Origin: Providencia rettgeri
GTDB taxonomy: Bacteria > Pseudomonadota > Gammaproteobacteria > Enterobacterales > Enterobacteriaceae
DNA: 64,000 bases
Reading direction: 5' to 3'
NCBI RefSeq assembly: GCF_013255915.1
Contig: NZ_CP053896.1
Coordinates: 1,860,001-1,924,000, forward strand
Shown here: positions 10,007-20,603 of the stretch, one piece after another
How the letters are laid out: the number at the start of each line of letters is the position of its first letter
How positions within the stretch are numbered: position 1 is the stretch's first letter
The notes under the pieces: generated by a model
What the model was told of the DNA's origin: nothing
The model's input: only the letters and a program-made list of their open reading frames with translations
Databases searched by the model: none
Program-made: the position numbers and the translations under genes

Positions 10007-11524
10007 ATGTGCGGTATTGTCGGTATCGCCGGTGTTACACCGGTAAACCAATCAATTTATGATGCTCTCACGGTGCTTCAGCATCGTGGGCAAGATGCAG
10101 CAGGTATTGCCACTATTGATGGCAAAAACAACATTCGTTTACGCAAAGCAAATGGCCTTGTTAAAGATGTGTTTGAAACACGTCATATGCTGAGATTACA
10201 GGGCTGCATGGGGTTAGGGCACGTCCGTTACCCAACGGCAGGTAGCTCAAGTGCTTCCGAGGCGCAACCTTTCTACGTAAACTCACCTTTTGGTATTACA
10301 CTTGCGCATAATGGTAATCTGACAAACGCTCATGAACTCACTCGGAGTTTATTTGAAACAGCGCGCCGCCATGTTAACACCACTTCTGATTCTGAAATAT
10401 TACTGAACGTATTAGCCCATGAGCTGGATAGGTTTGATCATTTCCCTCTCGAGCCAGACAATGTTTTCAGTGCTGTGTCCGCGATGCACAAAAAATTACG
10501 CGGTGCGTATGCTTGTGTGGCATTAATTATTGGCCATGGCATGTTAGCCTTCCGTGATCCTCACGGTATTCGTCCGTTAGTATTAGGGCGCCGCATTACT
10601 GAAAGTGGTGAACATGAATATATGGTCGCTTCTGAAAGTGTTGCGCTTGATACTTTAGGTTTCGAGTTTTTACGCGATGTGGCGCCTGGCGAAGCGGTAT
10701 ATGTGACAGAAAAAGGCCAATTATTTACACGCCAATGTTCTGATAACCCACAATTAACCCCATGTATTTTTGAGTATGTCTATTTTGCTCGCCAAGACTC
10801 TTTTATTGATAAAGTGTCGGTGTATAACGCAAGGTTACGTATGGGGCAAAAACTGGGTGCTAAAATTGCTCGCGAATGGGAAGACTTAAATATCGATGTG
10901 GTAATTCCTATTCCAGAAACATCGTGTGATATTGCTTTAGAAATCGCGCATATTCTTGATAAACCATACCGCCAAGGTTTTGTTAAAAACCGTTATGTTG
11001 GCCGTACATTTATCATGCCTGGTCAGCAAGAACGTCGTAAATCGGTGCGCCGTAAGCTTAATGCGAACCGTGCGGAGTTTCGTGATAAAAACGTCTTACT
11101 TATCGACGACTCCATTGTACGCGGAACAACATCGGAGCAAATTGTTGAGCTTGCGCGTGAAGCCGGAGCAAAAAATGTTTACTTTGCCTCAGCGGCACCC
11201 GAAGTGCGTTTCCCTAACGTATATGGCATTGATATGCCAAATGCAAATGAATTGATTGCACACGGGCGCGAAGTGGATGAAATTCGCAAACTTATCGGCG
11301 CAGATGGGCTAATTTTCCAAGATTTAACGGATTTAGTCGACGCGGTGCGTGAAGAAAACCCTGAAATTACAGAATTTGAGTGTTCCGTGTTTGATGGCAT
11401 TTATGTGACCAAAGATATCGACCAAAGTTATTTAGACTACCTAGAAAACTTACGAAAAGACGATGAGTTAAAGTTGAAGGATCAGAGTGAGGTTGAAGAC
11501 CTAGAGATTTATAACGAAGGCTAA
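10007..11524 (+). CDS. purF: Amidophosphoribosyltransferase
   Basis: PurF converts PRPP and glutamine to 5-phosphoribosylamine, the first step of purine synthesis. The 505-residue protein begins MCGIVGIAG; cysteine 2 is the N-terminal nucleophile of the glutaminase half, exposed after methionine removal. [21 protein letters not shown] and AHNGNLTN are glutaminase motifs. The PRPP-binding motif [14 protein letters not shown] lies at about 363-376 in the C-terminal phosphoribosyltransferase half. It is the second gene of the PurR-controlled cvpA-purF operon. An ERIC repeat follows 20 bases after its stop. Confidence 0.98.
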   Translation: MCGIVGIAGVTPVNQSIYDALTVLQHRGQDAAGIATIDGKNNIRLRKANGLVKDVFETRHMLRLQGCMGLGHVRYPTAGSSSASEAQPFYVNSPFGITLAHNGNLTNAHELTRSLFETARRHVNTTSDSEILLNVLAHELDRFDHFPLEPDNVFSAVSAMHKKLRGAYACVALIIGHGMLAFRDPHGIRPLVLGRRITESGEHEYMVASESVALDTLGFEFLRDVAPGEAVYVTEKGQLFTRQCSDNPQLTPCIFEYVYFARQDSFIDKVSVYNARLRMGQKLGAKIAREWEDLNIDVVIPIPETSCDIALEIAHILDKPYRQGFVKNRYVGRTFIMPGQQERRKSVRRKLNANRAEFRDKNVLLIDDSIVRGTTSEQIVELAREAGAKNVYFASAAPEVRFPNVYGIDMPNANELIAHGREVDEIRKLIGADGLIFQDLTDLVDAVREENPEITEFECSVFDGIYVTKDIDQSYLDYLENLRKDDELKLKDQSEVEDLEIYNEG

Positions 11525-11543
11525 ATTTTCGTCAATTTTCGTC

Positions 11544-11649
11544 ATAGTTTGGGCTACAGCGTTGTTGGCTTCACAAATTCGCCCTAGTCACGTAGTTTTC
11601 TACGCTCCTAGGGTCTCTTTGCTAGCCGCCTAGCTGTAACCCTAACTAT
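11544..11649. repeat. ERIC-type intergenic repeat, copy 1
   Basis: The element has near-perfect terminal inverted repeats ATAGTTTGGGCTACAGC (11544-11560) and GCTGTAACCCTAACTAT (11633-11649), the GCGTTGTTGGCT block after the left end, a central hairpin (CCCTAGTCACGTAG and the matching CTACGCTCCTAGGG), and GCCGCCTAGCTG near the right end. These match the enterobacterial repetitive intergenic consensus as I know it. It lies just after purF and may fold in the 3' end of the purF transcript. Confidence 0.8.
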
Positions 11650-11816
11650 ATAGAAAATCCACAGTGATTCTGATTTTTCCCATCTTTAATCTGTAGCCTA
11701 AAATATCAAGAAAACTATGACGTCAAATGAAGGCCTAAGTTACAGTTATATCTGATTTAAAATACGTAAAAATCGAGTAAGCTAGAGGGACATTAACTGC
11801 CTATTTGGAGCGATAT

Positions 11817-12641
11817 ATGGCTGATTTCAACTCCCTTCCTGATGTGATTAAACCTTTCGCAGATAAAATCAAAGCCACTAAAAAACCGCTTGTTGAAATG
11901 ACGTTAACCCCTATTGAAGACTATGTTTTATGGGATAGTCGTGTTGGGGGAATGCCATATTTGCCACTAAATGAAAAATACCCGACGAATAGCGAAGGGA
12001 TGCCACTCAAGTTGCTTGCTCAAATTAATTTTGCACAAATGCCTAAATTAGAAAATTACCCTGAAAAGGGGATTTTACAGTTTTTTATTGGTGGTGATGA
12101 TTTATATGGGGCTGATTTTGAGCAGCGACAAAAACAAGAAGATTTCCGTATTATTTATTGGGAAGAGGTTATTGAAGATACTCAGCAATTAACCCAAGAT
12201 TTTTCTGCGGTGATTGCTGCCCATTCTGATGACTACTATACCCCCATAGACCATCAATACAGTATTGAATATACGCCTGCGGAGCAGTACATCAGCATCG
12301 ATGATTTCCAATTTGGACAGAAAATATTAGGGGTCGACAACCTCTATGATTATGAAGAGCAATTTGAAGGGGAAGATTTTTACGATGAATGGGTTGAGCC
12401 CTACAGTGATACGTTTGAATCAGGGGCACACTGCATCGGCGGCTATCCGTTTTTCACTCAAACCGACCCAAGAGAATACGAAGAAGATATTCAACAATAT
12501 GAATTGCTTCTACAAATAAATACCGATTATGAAATAGGGATCATGTGGGGAGATATGGGAGTCGGTAATTTCTTTATTCACCCAGATGACCTGAAAAAAC
12601 GTGATTTTAGTCGTGTGGTGTATAATTGGGATTGCGGCTGA
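11817..12641 (+). CDS. YwqG-like (DUF1963) protein
   Basis: The 274-residue acidic protein has the DUF1963/YwqG pattern: SRVGGMPYLPLNEKYPTNSEGMPLKLLAQINFAQMP near residues 40-75, then GILQFFIGGDDLYG, and a C-terminal half with GGYPFFTQTDPREYEEDIQQYELLLQINTD and MWGDMGVGNFFIHPDDLKKRDFSRVVYNWDCG. The family function is not known; the fold is soluble and cytoplasmic. I chose the ATG at 11817, six bases after GGAG; an upstream TTG at 11805 overlaps that site. It stands alone between two ERIC-type sequences and is not part of the usual purF-ubiX neighbourhood, so it is probably a lineage-specific insertion. Confidence 0.85.
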   Translation: MADFNSLPDVIKPFADKIKATKKPLVEMTLTPIEDYVLWDSRVGGMPYLPLNEKYPTNSEGMPLKLLAQINFAQMPKLENYPEKGILQFFIGGDDLYGADFEQRQKQEDFRIIYWEEVIEDTQQLTQDFSAVIAAHSDDYYTPIDHQYSIEYTPAEQYISIDDFQFGQKILGVDNLYDYEEQFEGEDFYDEWVEPYSDTFESGAHCIGGYPFFTQTDPREYEEDIQQYELLLQINTDYEIGIMWGDMGVGNFFIHPDDLKKRDFSRVVYNWDCG

Positions 12642-12666
12642 TCCAGAAATCCTTTTTGCCTTTTAA

Positions 12667-12689
12667 CCTGTAGCGTTGTTGGCTACAGG
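12667..12689. repeat. ERIC fragment / small stem-loop before ubiX
   Basis: CCTGTAGC and GCTACAGG pair around a GTTGTTG loop. The words TGTAGCGTTGTTGGCT are the left end of the ERIC repeats seen elsewhere in the window, but the rest of the element is missing, so this looks like a deleted copy. Confidence 0.45.
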
Positions 12690-12815
12690 CTAAAATAATG
12701 AGTGAGTTATTAGTCGCCTATTTAATTAATTTTAATGCTTTCTTTGCATCTGCAACCGTGGCGTATTTCGTATATAATGCTCGATTATTGTTTGCTAGGG
12801 TGGTTAGGTAGGGAA

Positions 12816-13388
12816 ATGAAGAAACTTATCATTGGGTTAACTGGCGCGAGTGGGGCTATTTATGGTGTCCGCTTGCTTGAAGTGTTGAAACCGCTCAAAG
12901 GTGTAGAAACCCATTTAGTGATGAGTGCGGCCGCCCGTCAAACATTAGCACTTGAAACAACTTACACGGTGAAAGACGTTCAACAGTTAGCCGATCATAA
13001 CTATGACAGTCGTGATATTGCTGCAGCGATTTCTTCCGGTTCGTTCCGTACTGCTGGGATGGTGATCATGCCCTGCACCATGAAAACGTTATCAGGTATT
13101 GTTCACAGTTATACTGATACGTTGGTCACTAGGGCGGCGGACGTAGTGCTTAAAGAAGGTAAAAAATTGGTGTTAGGTGTACGCGAAACGCCATTGCACG
13201 TCGGCCATTTACGTTTGATGGTGCAAGCGGCGGAGATGGGAGCCGTGATTATGCCTCCCATGCCTGCGTTTTATCACCAGCCTGAAACTATTCAAGATAT
13301 TATTGACCAAACAGTTAATCGTATCCTTGATCAGTTTGATATCGAACTGGAACAAGACCTATTTCATCGTTGGCAGGGGGGGAAATAA
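12816..13388 (+). CDS. ubiX: Flavin prenyltransferase UbiX
   Basis: UbiX makes prenylated FMN from FMN and dimethylallyl phosphate, the cofactor of the UbiD decarboxylase in ubiquinone synthesis. The 190-residue protein starts MKKLIIGLTGASGAIYGVRLLEVL, a flavoprotein nucleotide-binding motif. AAISSGSFRTAGMVIMPCTMKTLSGIVHSY and the VLGVRETPLHVGHLRLM motif are also typical. I start it at 12816 to match the family length; the open frame upstream to 12735 has no ribosome binding site. A TATAAT-like -10 sits at 12773-12778. It ends three bases from the convergent yfcH stop, with no terminator between them. Confidence 0.96.
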   Translation: MKKLIIGLTGASGAIYGVRLLEVLKPLKGVETHLVMSAAARQTLALETTYTVKDVQQLADHNYDSRDIAAAISSGSFRTAGMVIMPCTMKTLSGIVHSYTDTLVTRAADVVLKEGKKLVLGVRETPLHVGHLRLMVQAAEMGAVIMPPMPAFYHQPETIQDIIDQTVNRILDQFDIELEQDLFHRWQGGK

Positions 13389-13391
13389 CCC

Positions 13392-14303
13392 TTACTCATC
13401 AGTATGTGGAATAAGTAAGTCAGTTAGCGCTTCTTTTAACTCGATATGTTCAAATTGAAAGCCTGCCTCTTCTAACCGTTTGGGGATCGCCTGTTGGCCA
13501 CCCAATACCAGCGCTGCGGATTCCCCCATGATGGCTTTAATCACAAAAGCGGGCGTTCGTACAAATGAAGGGCGATTAATAACTTCACCTAATGTGGCGG
13601 AAAATAGGTCATTATGGACTGGATAAGGTGAGGTCATATTAAAGGGGCCAGAAAGTGTTGGGTTATCTAATAAAAAACAAATTGCACGAACCATATCGTT
13701 GATATGTATCCACGGCATGTATTGTTTCCCGTCACCAATTGGCCCACCTGCACCCATTTTAAAAATAGGGAGAATTTTGGCAAGTAAACCGCCATTCGCT
13801 GATAACACAAGGCCAGTGCGTAATAAACAAACGCGAGTTTTTTCTGACTGTGCATTAGCGGCTAAAGCTTCCCAATGCTGTGTGAGTTGGTGAGTAAATT
13901 CATCATGGGGCTGTTCGTCTTCGGTAACGACCGATTGGCCCTGATTGCCATAATAGCCGACAGCAGAGCCCGATAAAAATACCCGGGGAGGGGTTTCACT
14001 GGCTGTGATTAACTCACTAAGCTGCTGAGTTAACTTCCAACGGCTATCACACAGTAACTTTTTTTGTTCCTCTGTCCAGCGCTTATCAGCAATAGGTTCG
14101 CCTGCTAGGTTAATGACAGCATCGAAGTCATTTAAGTGGGTTTTACCATTGAGAGACGTCCAGCACTCAACAGCCTTGCAAAACTGGCTATAAACTTTTT
14201 GTGGAGAGCGGCTTAATACAGTAACCTGATGCTCAAGAGAAATCAGTTTTTGGATTAGTGGTGTTCCGATTAGCCCGGTGCCGCCTGTTATGAGTATCTT
14301 CAT
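13392..14303 (-). CDS. yfcH: YfcH-like NAD-dependent epimerase/dehydratase (SDR39U1 family)
   Basis: The 303-residue protein begins [20 protein letters not shown], an extended SDR nucleotide-binding motif, and contains [34 protein letters not shown] (serine, tyrosine but not a classical YxxxK) and [42 protein letters not shown]-terminal DUF1731 domain (about 250-295) ends the protein. The substrate is unknown; the human relative is SDR39U1. I used the ATG at 14303 after GGGGA; ATGs at 14309 and 14318 are alternatives. An ERIC repeat abuts or slightly overlaps its 5' end. It converges on ubiX. Confidence 0.88.
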   Translation of the reverse strand: MKILITGGTGLIGTPLIQKLISLEHQVTVLSRSPQKVYSQFCKAVECWTSLNGKTHLNDFDAVINLAGEPIADKRWTEEQKKLLCDSRWKLTQQLSELITASETPPRVFLSGSAVGYYGNQGQSVVTEDEQPHDEFTHQLTQHWEALAANAQSEKTRVCLLRTGLVLSANGGLLAKILPIFKMGAGGPIGDGKQYMPWIHINDMVRAICFLLDNPTLSGPFNMTSPYPVHNDLFSATLGEVINRPSFVRTPAFVIKAIMGESAALVLGGQQAIPKRLEEAGFQFEHIELKEALTDLLIPHTDE

Positions 14304-14314
14304 CGCCATCCCCG

Positions 14315-14412
14315 TCATATTTCAAACCGCAGCGTTGTTGCCTACGTTCTGTCACCTTAGTCTTAAGGCTGCCATCTCTTGGCGCCTAGCTGCAATTTGA
14401 ACTATTTAGGGG
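14315..14412. repeat. ERIC-type intergenic repeat, copy 2
   Basis: Inverted ends run from CATATTTCAAACCGCAGC (about 14316-14333) to GCTGCAATTTGAACTATTT (about 14390-14408). The GCGTTGTTGCCT block and GCGCCTAGCTGCA near the right end match the other copies. The element sits immediately upstream of yfcH and may carry or displace its promoter. A partial word CTACAGCGTTATGATTT at about 14438-14454 could be a further relic. Confidence 0.7.
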
Positions 14413-14684
14413 GATATCCCTGAGATCAGTAACAAACTACAGCGTTATGATTTAACTATAGCATTTGTGAACACAATTTGTATGATTTGCTTAGCCTGCC
14501 TTTAAAAAATTCGGTTTCATTATCACTGTAATAAGAAGTGCTTTTTATGATGGCAACCAATCACAAATTCAGCTAGGATCATTTTCATAGGTGCGGATCA
14601 ATGCAGATTGGTATTGTCAGGCATACAATAATAATCAGTCTAATGATATAAGCAGTTTTAGCTTAAAAATAAAAGGTTTACAGG
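14413..14684. other. Intergenic region upstream of yfcD
   Basis: Together with the ERIC copy, this makes a 381-base gap between the divergent yfcH and yfcD genes. It is AT-rich. I see no open frame or clear operator; it probably holds the yfcD promoter. Confidence 0.4.
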
Positions 14685-15227
14685 ATGGAACAACAAACCG
14701 AAGTTGTTGAATGGGTCGATATTGTTGATGAAGACAATACTGTGATTGCTCAGGCAACACGTAGCCAAATGCGAGCAGAAAACCTACGTCATCGTGCAAC
14801 TTACATTGTTGTTCATGACGGAATGGGCAAAATATTGGTTCAACGACGCACAGACATTAAAGATTTTCACCCCGGTTTCCTCGATGCAACAGCTGGAGGA
14901 GTGGTTACGCAAGGTGAAAACATTCTTGATTCTGCAAAGCGTGAAGCTGAAGAAGAGCTAGGTATTGCTGGCGTTCCTTTTGCTGAACATGGCCATTTTT
15001 ACTTTGAAGATGCGCATTGTCGTGTATGGGGTGGTTTGTTTAGCTGTGTGAGCCATGGTCCATTTGCTTTACAAGAATCTGAAGTTGTTGAGGTCAGTTG
15101 GTTGACCCCTAAAGAGATCAGCGCACGCTGTGACGAATTTACGCCGGATTCACTTAAAGCGCTTTCTTTATGGTTGACTCGGAATAATGAGTTAGAAAAA
15201 ACCATCACTTGTGCTGAAAACTCATAG
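14685..15227 (+). CDS. yfcD: YfcD-like Nudix hydrolase
   Basis: The 180-residue protein has a complete Nudix box, [23 protein letters not shown], read here as G-x5-E-x7-REAEEELG at about residues 66-88, with the metal-binding REAEEE core intact. The N terminus [22 protein letters not shown] and the [22 protein letters not shown] strand are those of the isopentenyl-diphosphate-isomerase-like Nudix group to which YfcD belongs. The physiological substrate is not established. AAAGG lies eight bases before the ATG. It is transcribed alone, followed by a hairpin terminator. Confidence 0.92.
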   Translation: MEQQTEVVEWVDIVDEDNTVIAQATRSQMRAENLRHRATYIVVHDGMGKILVQRRTDIKDFHPGFLDATAGGVVTQGENILDSAKREAEEELGIAGVPFAEHGHFYFEDAHCRVWGGLFSCVSHGPFALQESEVVEVSWLTPKEISARCDEFTPDSLKALSLWLTRNNELEKTITCAENS

Positions 15228-15247
15228 TTGATCAGATTAAAATTGTT

Positions 15248-15277
15248 AAAGGGCTATTTTATTTAGTCCTTTACTTT
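15248..15277 (+). terminator. Terminator after yfcD
   Basis: AAAGGGCTA (15248-15256) pairs with TAGTCCTTT (15264-15272, one G-T pair) and is followed by a T-rich stretch. Confidence 0.55.
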
Positions 15278-15465
15278 ATTTCTCCCAAAATCAAATCTCT
15301 AGCAAAGTTAATTTCAAGCTAATATATAACGATTAGTTATAACAAACTTGCAAGCTAAACGATGTATTCATTTCTACACTAGATATAATGTGACAGATCT
15401 TAACATTTATCGTTTGCGATATGATGCACTGCTTGGTGTATACATGACGCTTCGAGAGAATAAAA

Positions 15466-16710
15466 ATGACAATTGATAAACAAGATACTTTTTTGAAACA
15501 ACAACACCTTGATAACGTAACCAATAAAGCCCGTGAGATTATGGAGCGTGAAGGAATTGAAGCGTTAATCGCAACCGTGGGTGATAACTTTTATCACTTA
15601 ACCGGTTTTGCGAGCTTCTTTATGTACACTTTCAGGCAAACAGGTTCGGCGATTGCGGTTATTTTTCGTGATCCTTCTATTCAATCATTGGTTATTATGA
15701 ATGAATTTGAAGCGGCAAATTTGTCACTTCAAATGCCTAACGCAAAGATTAAAACATTTCCAATTTGGGTGGATGTTGATGACCCTTACAACCCGGAAAA
15801 TGGCAAAGTGGTGAAGGCAAGGCCAATTAATAGCCCAATAGAAACCATTTTCAATTTACTCAAAGAGGCGTTGTCAGAAGCGGGAGTTTATTGTAAACCG
15901 GTTGCAATTGAATTAAACCAAATTACACATACAGGTAAAGTATGGTTGGATAAGGTTATTCCTGAATTAAATTTGGTTGATTCTTCGCCGCTATTTAATG
16001 AATTACGCATGATTAAAAGCCCGTGGGAAATTGCTCATCTCAGAAAATCAGCACAAATTACAGAGGCTGGTATTGCTGCTGCGAGTAAATTGATCAAAGT
16101 CGGCTGTACTTCAGCGGAATTAACCGCCGCTTTTAAAGCGAAAGTGATGGAATACCCAGAGACAAATTATAGCCGCTTCAATTTAATTTCAGTGGGCAGT
16201 GATTTTTCACCGAAAATGATCCCTGATGACCAACCTGCAAAAGAAGGGGATTTAATTAAATTTGACTGTGGCGTTGATGTGGCAGGTTATGGTGCTGATA
16301 TTGCACGGACATTTGTGGTTGGTAAACCGAATGAAAAAGTCGCTGCTATTTATCAAACTATCTTAAAAGGCCATCAATATATGTTAAGTCGAGTTGCGCC
16401 CGGCGTGGCATTAAGTGATGTTTTCAATGAAACAATGGCACTCATTCGTTCTTCAGGTTTACCCCATTATAACCGTGGGCACTTAGGCCATGGGGACGGG
16501 GTGTTCGTTGGGTTGGAAGAAGCCCCTTTTGTGAGCGCTGCGACGACAGAAATATTTAGAGCTGGGATGGTAATGAGCTTAGAAACACCTTATTACGGGA
16601 TTGGTGTTGGCGGTATTATGATTGAAGATATGCTTCTGATTACTGAAGACGGTGTGGAAATGTTAAGTCATTTGCCTCGTGAATTGATTTCTTTCGGGCA
16701 AGTGGAATAA
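15466..16710 (+). CDS. M24-family metallopeptidase (Xaa-Pro dipeptidase-like)
   Basis: The 414-residue protein has the creatinase/prolidase N-terminal domain (about 15-175) and an M24 pita-bread domain (about 185-410). The five expected metal ligands can be read: D267 in KFDCGVD, D278 in YGADIART, H342 in GHLGHGDGV, E373 in SLETP and E387 in MIEDM, so it should be a dinuclear metal hydrolase. Members cleave Xaa-Pro dipeptides or related amide bonds in the cytoplasm; the substrate is unknown. A GAGA site precedes the ATG. It heads an operon with a DUF3311 protein and a sodium:solute symporter, which suggests uptake and then hydrolysis of one nutrient. Confidence 0.85.
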   Translation: MTIDKQDTFLKQQHLDNVTNKAREIMEREGIEALIATVGDNFYHLTGFASFFMYTFRQTGSAIAVIFRDPSIQSLVIMNEFEAANLSLQMPNAKIKTFPIWVDVDDPYNPENGKVVKARPINSPIETIFNLLKEALSEAGVYCKPVAIELNQITHTGKVWLDKVIPELNLVDSSPLFNELRMIKSPWEIAHLRKSAQITEAGIAAASKLIKVGCTSAELTAAFKAKVMEYPETNYSRFNLISVGSDFSPKMIPDDQPAKEGDLIKFDCGVDVAGYGADIARTFVVGKPNEKVAAIYQTILKGHQYMLSRVAPGVALSDVFNETMALIRSSGLPHYNRGHLGHGDGVFVGLEEAPFVSAATTEIFRAGMVMSLETPYYGIGVGGIMIEDMLLITEDGVEMLSHLPRELISFGQVE

Positions 16711-16720
16711 GGGGCGGAAT

Positions 16721-16918
16721 ATGAAGTGGTATCATTATTTAGTTATTTTCCCAATCCTAGCGTTAACCGTGGGTATCTATTATGCCAACCAAGTAGAGCC
16801 TTTTGTTATGGGCTTGCCATTTTTAATGTTCTGGATTGTCTCATGGGTGATTGTTACAGCCTTAGTTATGTTACTAATCAATGTATTAGATAATAAAAAT
16901 ACTAAGGAAACATCATGA
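16721..16918 (+). CDS. DUF3311 small membrane protein, symporter partner
   Basis: A 65-residue protein with two hydrophobic helices (about 5-23 and 31-56) and a short charged tail. The pattern VEPFVMGLPFLMFWIVSW is characteristic of DUF3311, a family usually encoded directly before a sodium:solute symporter, as here. Its stop overlaps the symporter start by four bases (ATGA), so the two are made together. It probably acts as a small accessory subunit, as with the paired YhdT/PanF arrangement. Confidence 0.85.
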   Translation: MKWYHYLVIFPILALTVGIYYANQVEPFVMGLPFLMFWIVSWVIVTALVMLLINVLDNKNTKETS

Positions 16919-18357
16919 GCTCCGCGCTAATTATTATTACTGTTTTCTTCCTGTTTAGTATTTATCTTGCTATTCGTGCGAAGAAAGGAAAAACGATGGA
17001 CCATGAAGGGTGGTCTGTCGGTGGTCGTAGTTATGGCGCACTGTTAGTTTTCTTGCTGAGTGCGGGGGAAATATATACCACGTTTACCTTCCTTGGCGGG
17101 AGTGGCTGGGCTTATGGTAAAGGCCCTGCGATTCTATATACCTTGGCAGTCAATGCTTTTATGGGGATCTTTTTATACTGGGTACACCCAAGGGTATGGC
17201 GATTCGCAAAAGATAATGATGTCAGAACGATTTCTGAGTTATTTACCAAAAAGTATCAAAGCCCGGGGTTAGGGTTATTAATTAGCTTAATATCTATTGC
17301 TGCAATGGTGCCTTTATTTGTTTTACAGCTTAAAGGATTAGGCATTATTGTTTCTCAAGCGTCTTATGGCGCAATTCCAGCAGATATTGCCATTTGGATT
17401 GGAATTATTGCAGTGACGTTATTTGTGATGATTTCAGGAATTCATGGCTCAGCTTGGACATCAGCACTAAAAGATTTAATGATTTTAATTGTGGTGGTTT
17501 TTATCGGTATTTATATTCCACTTCATTATTACGGTAGTTTTGGGGACATGTTTAAAGCGATAGATACGGCGATGCCAAGCTTTTTAACATTCTCCGAAAC
17601 GGGGCTAAATATCCCTTGGTATATTTCCACAATATTCTTATCTGTGGTTGCCTATTTCTGTTGGCCGCATTATATGGCCGCAGTGTTTACCGCAAAAGAT
17701 GAAAAATCACTGAAACGTAATAGTATTCTGATCCCAGCGTACAGTTTGATTATGCTATTCGCATTTTTCGTTGGTTATGCATCCATATTGCAAATTCCAC
17801 ATCTTGAAGGGGCGGCAGTGGATTTATCGCTGTTTGAGATATCTAAGAGCACCTTCTCACCGATTGTGGTTGGTTTTATTGGTGCGGCAGGGATGTTAAC
17901 CGCATTAGTACCTGGTTCGATGTTGTTGCTAACTACTTCTAATATGTTAGCGGGAGTTGTGCAAAAAGCGATGGGAGTAAGTGAAGAAAAACGCCAGTCT
18001 GGTGTGTATGCTCGCTTTATGGTACCTGTCGTTGCGTTGGTCAGCTTGTATTTTATTTTCCACAGTAATGATACCTTAGTGGCTATTATGTTACTCGGGG
18101 TCAATATTGTCGCGCAGTTTTTCCCTGCTTTACTGATGAGCTTTAAACAGCAAAACCCAATGACACCAGCGGGTGCTATTTGTGGAATTTCTGCGGGGGT
18201 TTTATTCCTTGCGGTAACCTATATAGAGAAAATTTCTTTAGCACAATTGTTCCCTTGGTTAGGAGAAAGTTTGAGCTTTATGAATATCGGTATTGCTGCA
18301 TTTATTCTGAATATTATTGTTGCGGTAATGGTTTCATTATTTACGCGTAAAAGATAG
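16915..18357 (+). CDS. Sodium:solute symporter (SSS family)
   Basis: The 480-residue inner-membrane protein has about 13 helices. It shows SSS-family features: GGRSYGALLVFLLSAGEIYTTFTFLG near the N terminus (sodium-site region), WPHYMAAVFTAKDEKSLKRNS in the middle and GFIGAAGMLTALVPGSMLLLTTSNML for helix 8, which carries the small polar residues of the second sodium site. The substrate is unknown; the upstream peptidase points to a dipeptide, a modified amino acid or a carboxylate. It starts inside the end of the DUF3311 gene and ends before a strong terminator shared with pta. Confidence 0.88.
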   Translation: MSSALIIITVFFLFSIYLAIRAKKGKTMDHEGWSVGGRSYGALLVFLLSAGEIYTTFTFLGGSGWAYGKGPAILYTLAVNAFMGIFLYWVHPRVWRFAKDNDVRTISELFTKKYQSPGLGLLISLISIAAMVPLFVLQLKGLGIIVSQASYGAIPADIAIWIGIIAVTLFVMISGIHGSAWTSALKDLMILIVVVFIGIYIPLHYYGSFGDMFKAIDTAMPSFLTFSETGLNIPWYISTIFLSVVAYFCWPHYMAAVFTAKDEKSLKRNSILIPAYSLIMLFAFFVGYASILQIPHLEGAAVDLSLFEISKSTFSPIVVGFIGAAGMLTALVPGSMLLLTTSNMLAGVVQKAMGVSEEKRQSGVYARFMVPVVALVSLYFIFHSNDTLVAIMLLGVNIVAQFFPALLMSFKQQNPMTPAGAICGISAGVLFLAVTYIEKISLAQLFPWLGESLSFMNIGIAAFILNIIVAVMVSLFTRKR

Positions 18358-18377
18358 TTAAAAATAATCAGGCAATA

Positions 18378-18404
18378 AAAAAGCGCTCAGTTGAGCGCTT
18401 TTTA
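18378..18404. terminator. Bidirectional terminator between the symporter gene and pta
   Basis: A perfect stem AAAAGCGCTCA / TGAGCGCTTTT with a two-base GT centre lies between convergent genes. It is flanked by A residues on the left and T residues on the right, so it can stop transcription from both sides. Confidence 0.85.
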
Positions 18405-18419
18405 GCAGAAAGAGATGAA

Positions 18420-20564
18420 TTAAGCGTTTTCGTTTTGTACTGCTTGGATAGCAGTTAACGCAACGGTATACACGATGTCATCAACTAATGCACCGCGTGA
18501 CAAGTCATTGACTGGTTTACGCATACCTTGCAGCATTGGACCAATAGAGACTAAGTCAGCAGAACGTTGTACGGCTTTATACGTGGTATTACCGGTATTT
18601 AAGTCAGGGAAGATAAATACGGTCGCTTTACCTGCAACTGGTGAATTAGGTGCTTTGGACTTAGCAACATCCGCCATAACAGCCGCGTCATATTGTAATG
18701 GACCATCGATAATTAAATCAGGGCGTTTTTCTTGTGCTAAACGCGTTGCTTCACGCACTTTTTCAACATCACTACCCGCACCTGAATCGCCTGTAGAGTA
18801 AGAAATCATCGCAACACGTGGGTCGATACCGAACGCTTTAGCAGAATCCGCAGATTGGATAGCGATTTCAGATAATTGCTCTGCAGTTGGGTCTGGGTTG
18901 ATAGCGCAGTCACCGTACACAAATACTTGTTCTGGTAATAACATAAAGAACACAGAAGAAACTAATGAGCTACCCGGTGCTGTTTTAATTAATTGCAACG
19001 GTGGACGGATAGTATTTGCCGTCGTATGAACAGCACCAGAAACTAGGCCATCCACTTCGCCTTTCTCTAGCATTAATGTGCCTAATACAACGTTATCTTC
19101 TAATTGCTCACGAGCAACAACCTCAGTCATTCCTTTGCTCTTACGTAATTCAACGAGGCGAGCAACGTATTCTTCGCGTACTTTAACTGGGTCAACAATT
19201 TCAATACCAGTGCCGAGTTCAATACCTTGTGCGGCAGCAACACGACGAATATCTTCTGGGTTACCTAATAGAACACAAGTTGCAATGCCGCGCTCTGCAC
19301 AGATAGATGCAGCTTTAACTGTACGCGGTTCGTCGCCTTCAGGAAGAACGATTCGTTTGCCAGCTTTACGTGCTAATTCAGTTAACTGATAACGGAATGC
19401 TGGTGGTGATAGGCGGTTAGGGCGTTCTGAGTCAGCAACCAGTGATTCAATCCAATCGCTACTAATATGACGAGCCACATAGTTTTGAATTTTTTCAATA
19501 CGTTCATGGTCATCAGCTGGGACTTCTAAGCTAAAGCTTTGTAGATTCAGCGATGTTTGCCATGTATTGCTTTTCACCATGAAAACAGGCAGGCCGGTTT
19601 CGAAAGCTTGCTCACACAGCTGGCGAATAGGCGCATCGATGTTGTAACCACCCGTTAGTAGAACTGCACCGATTTCAACCCCGTTCATTGCCGCTAGTGA
19701 GGCAGAAACTAATACATCAGGGCGATCCGCTGAGGTCACTAATAATGATCCTGGGCGAAAGTGTTCAAGCATGTGCGGAATGCTGCGTGCGCAGAAAGTC
19801 ACTGATTTAACACGACGAGTTTTGATTTCGCCTTCGTTAACAATCTCTGCACCTAAGTGTTTTGCCATGTCAATTGCACGGGTGGCAATTAAATCAAAGT
19901 TCCATGGAATGGATGCCAGTACAGGCAGATTCAGCGCAGAAAGTTGCTTAGTATCGAGGTTAGCCACAGTCGCTTTGGTTGAATCATCAAAGATTTCAGA
20001 TAGGTCAGGGCGAGTACGACCTTGTTCATCAACAGGTGCATTCACCTTATTGATAATAACGCCGATGATATTTTTATTACGTTGGCCGCCAAATTCGTTA
20101 CGTACTAACTCTAAACGCTCTTGCATTTGTGTGATTGAACTGTTGCCTGGTGCAGTGACGAAAACAATCTCTGCGCCTAATGTTTTGGCAATTTCATAGT
20201 TTAATGATTGAGCAAATGAATGTTTACGCGTTGGCACTAAACCTTCAATTAAAATCACTTCCGCATTTTTTGTGTGGTCATGATAGCGAGCGACGATTTC
20301 TTCCATTAACACATCTTTTTTGGAAGAGGTCAGTAGCGATTCTACGTATTCCATTGTTAGTGGTTCAACAATGGTGGTAATACTTGAATGAGAGCGCAGG
20401 ACTTCAGTGGTTTGGTCTTTATTGCCAGAGACGCGTGGCTGTGCGATAGGTTTGAAAACGCTTAATTGAACACCTTTTTGTTCCATTGAGCGAACGACAC
20501 CTAGGCTAACGCTAGTTAAGCCAACGCTGGTGCCAGTAGGTATTAACATAATTGTACGGGACAC
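18420..20564 (-). CDS. pta: Phosphate acetyltransferase
   Basis: Pta interconverts acetyl-CoA and acetyl phosphate, feeding acetate overflow with AckA. The 714-residue protein is the long enterobacterial form: an N-terminal P-loop-like domain ([24 protein letters not shown]), a middle DRTGG domain (about 230-340), and the catalytic PTA domain from about residue 390 ([58 protein letters not shown]). The start is a GTG at 20564 with GAGG five bases upstream. It lies 72 bases after ackA on the same strand, separated by a stem-loop. Confidence 0.97.
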   Translation of the reverse strand: MSRTIMLIPTGTSVGLTSVSLGVVRSMEQKGVQLSVFKPIAQPRVSGNKDQTTEVLRSHSSITTIVEPLTMEYVESLLTSSKKDVLMEEIVARYHDHTKNAEVILIEGLVPTRKHSFAQSLNYEIAKTLGAEIVFVTAPGNSSITQMQERLELVRNEFGGQRNKNIIGVIINKVNAPVDEQGRTRPDLSEIFDDSTKATVANLDTKQLSALNLPVLASIPWNFDLIATRAIDMAKHLGAEIVNEGEIKTRRVKSVTFCARSIPHMLEHFRPGSLLVTSADRPDVLVSASLAAMNGVEIGAVLLTGGYNIDAPIRQLCEQAFETGLPVFMVKSNTWQTSLNLQSFSLEVPADDHERIEKIQNYVARHISSDWIESLVADSERPNRLSPPAFRYQLTELARKAGKRIVLPEGDEPRTVKAASICAERGIATCVLLGNPEDIRRVAAAQGIELGTGIEIVDPVKVREEYVARLVELRKSKGMTEVVAREQLEDNVVLGTLMLEKGEVDGLVSGAVHTTANTIRPPLQLIKTAPGSSLVSSVFFMLLPEQVFVYGDCAINPDPTAEQLSEIAIQSADSAKAFGIDPRVAMISYSTGDSGAGSDVEKVREATRLAQEKRPDLIIDGPLQYDAAVMADVAKSKAPNSPVAGKATVFIFPDLNTGNTTYKAVQRSADLVSIGPMLQGMRKPVNDLSRGALVDDIVYTVALTAIQAVQNENA

Positions 20565-20603
20565 GGGAACCTCTTTATTTCGGTTACTCTAATGACAAAA
20601 CGA

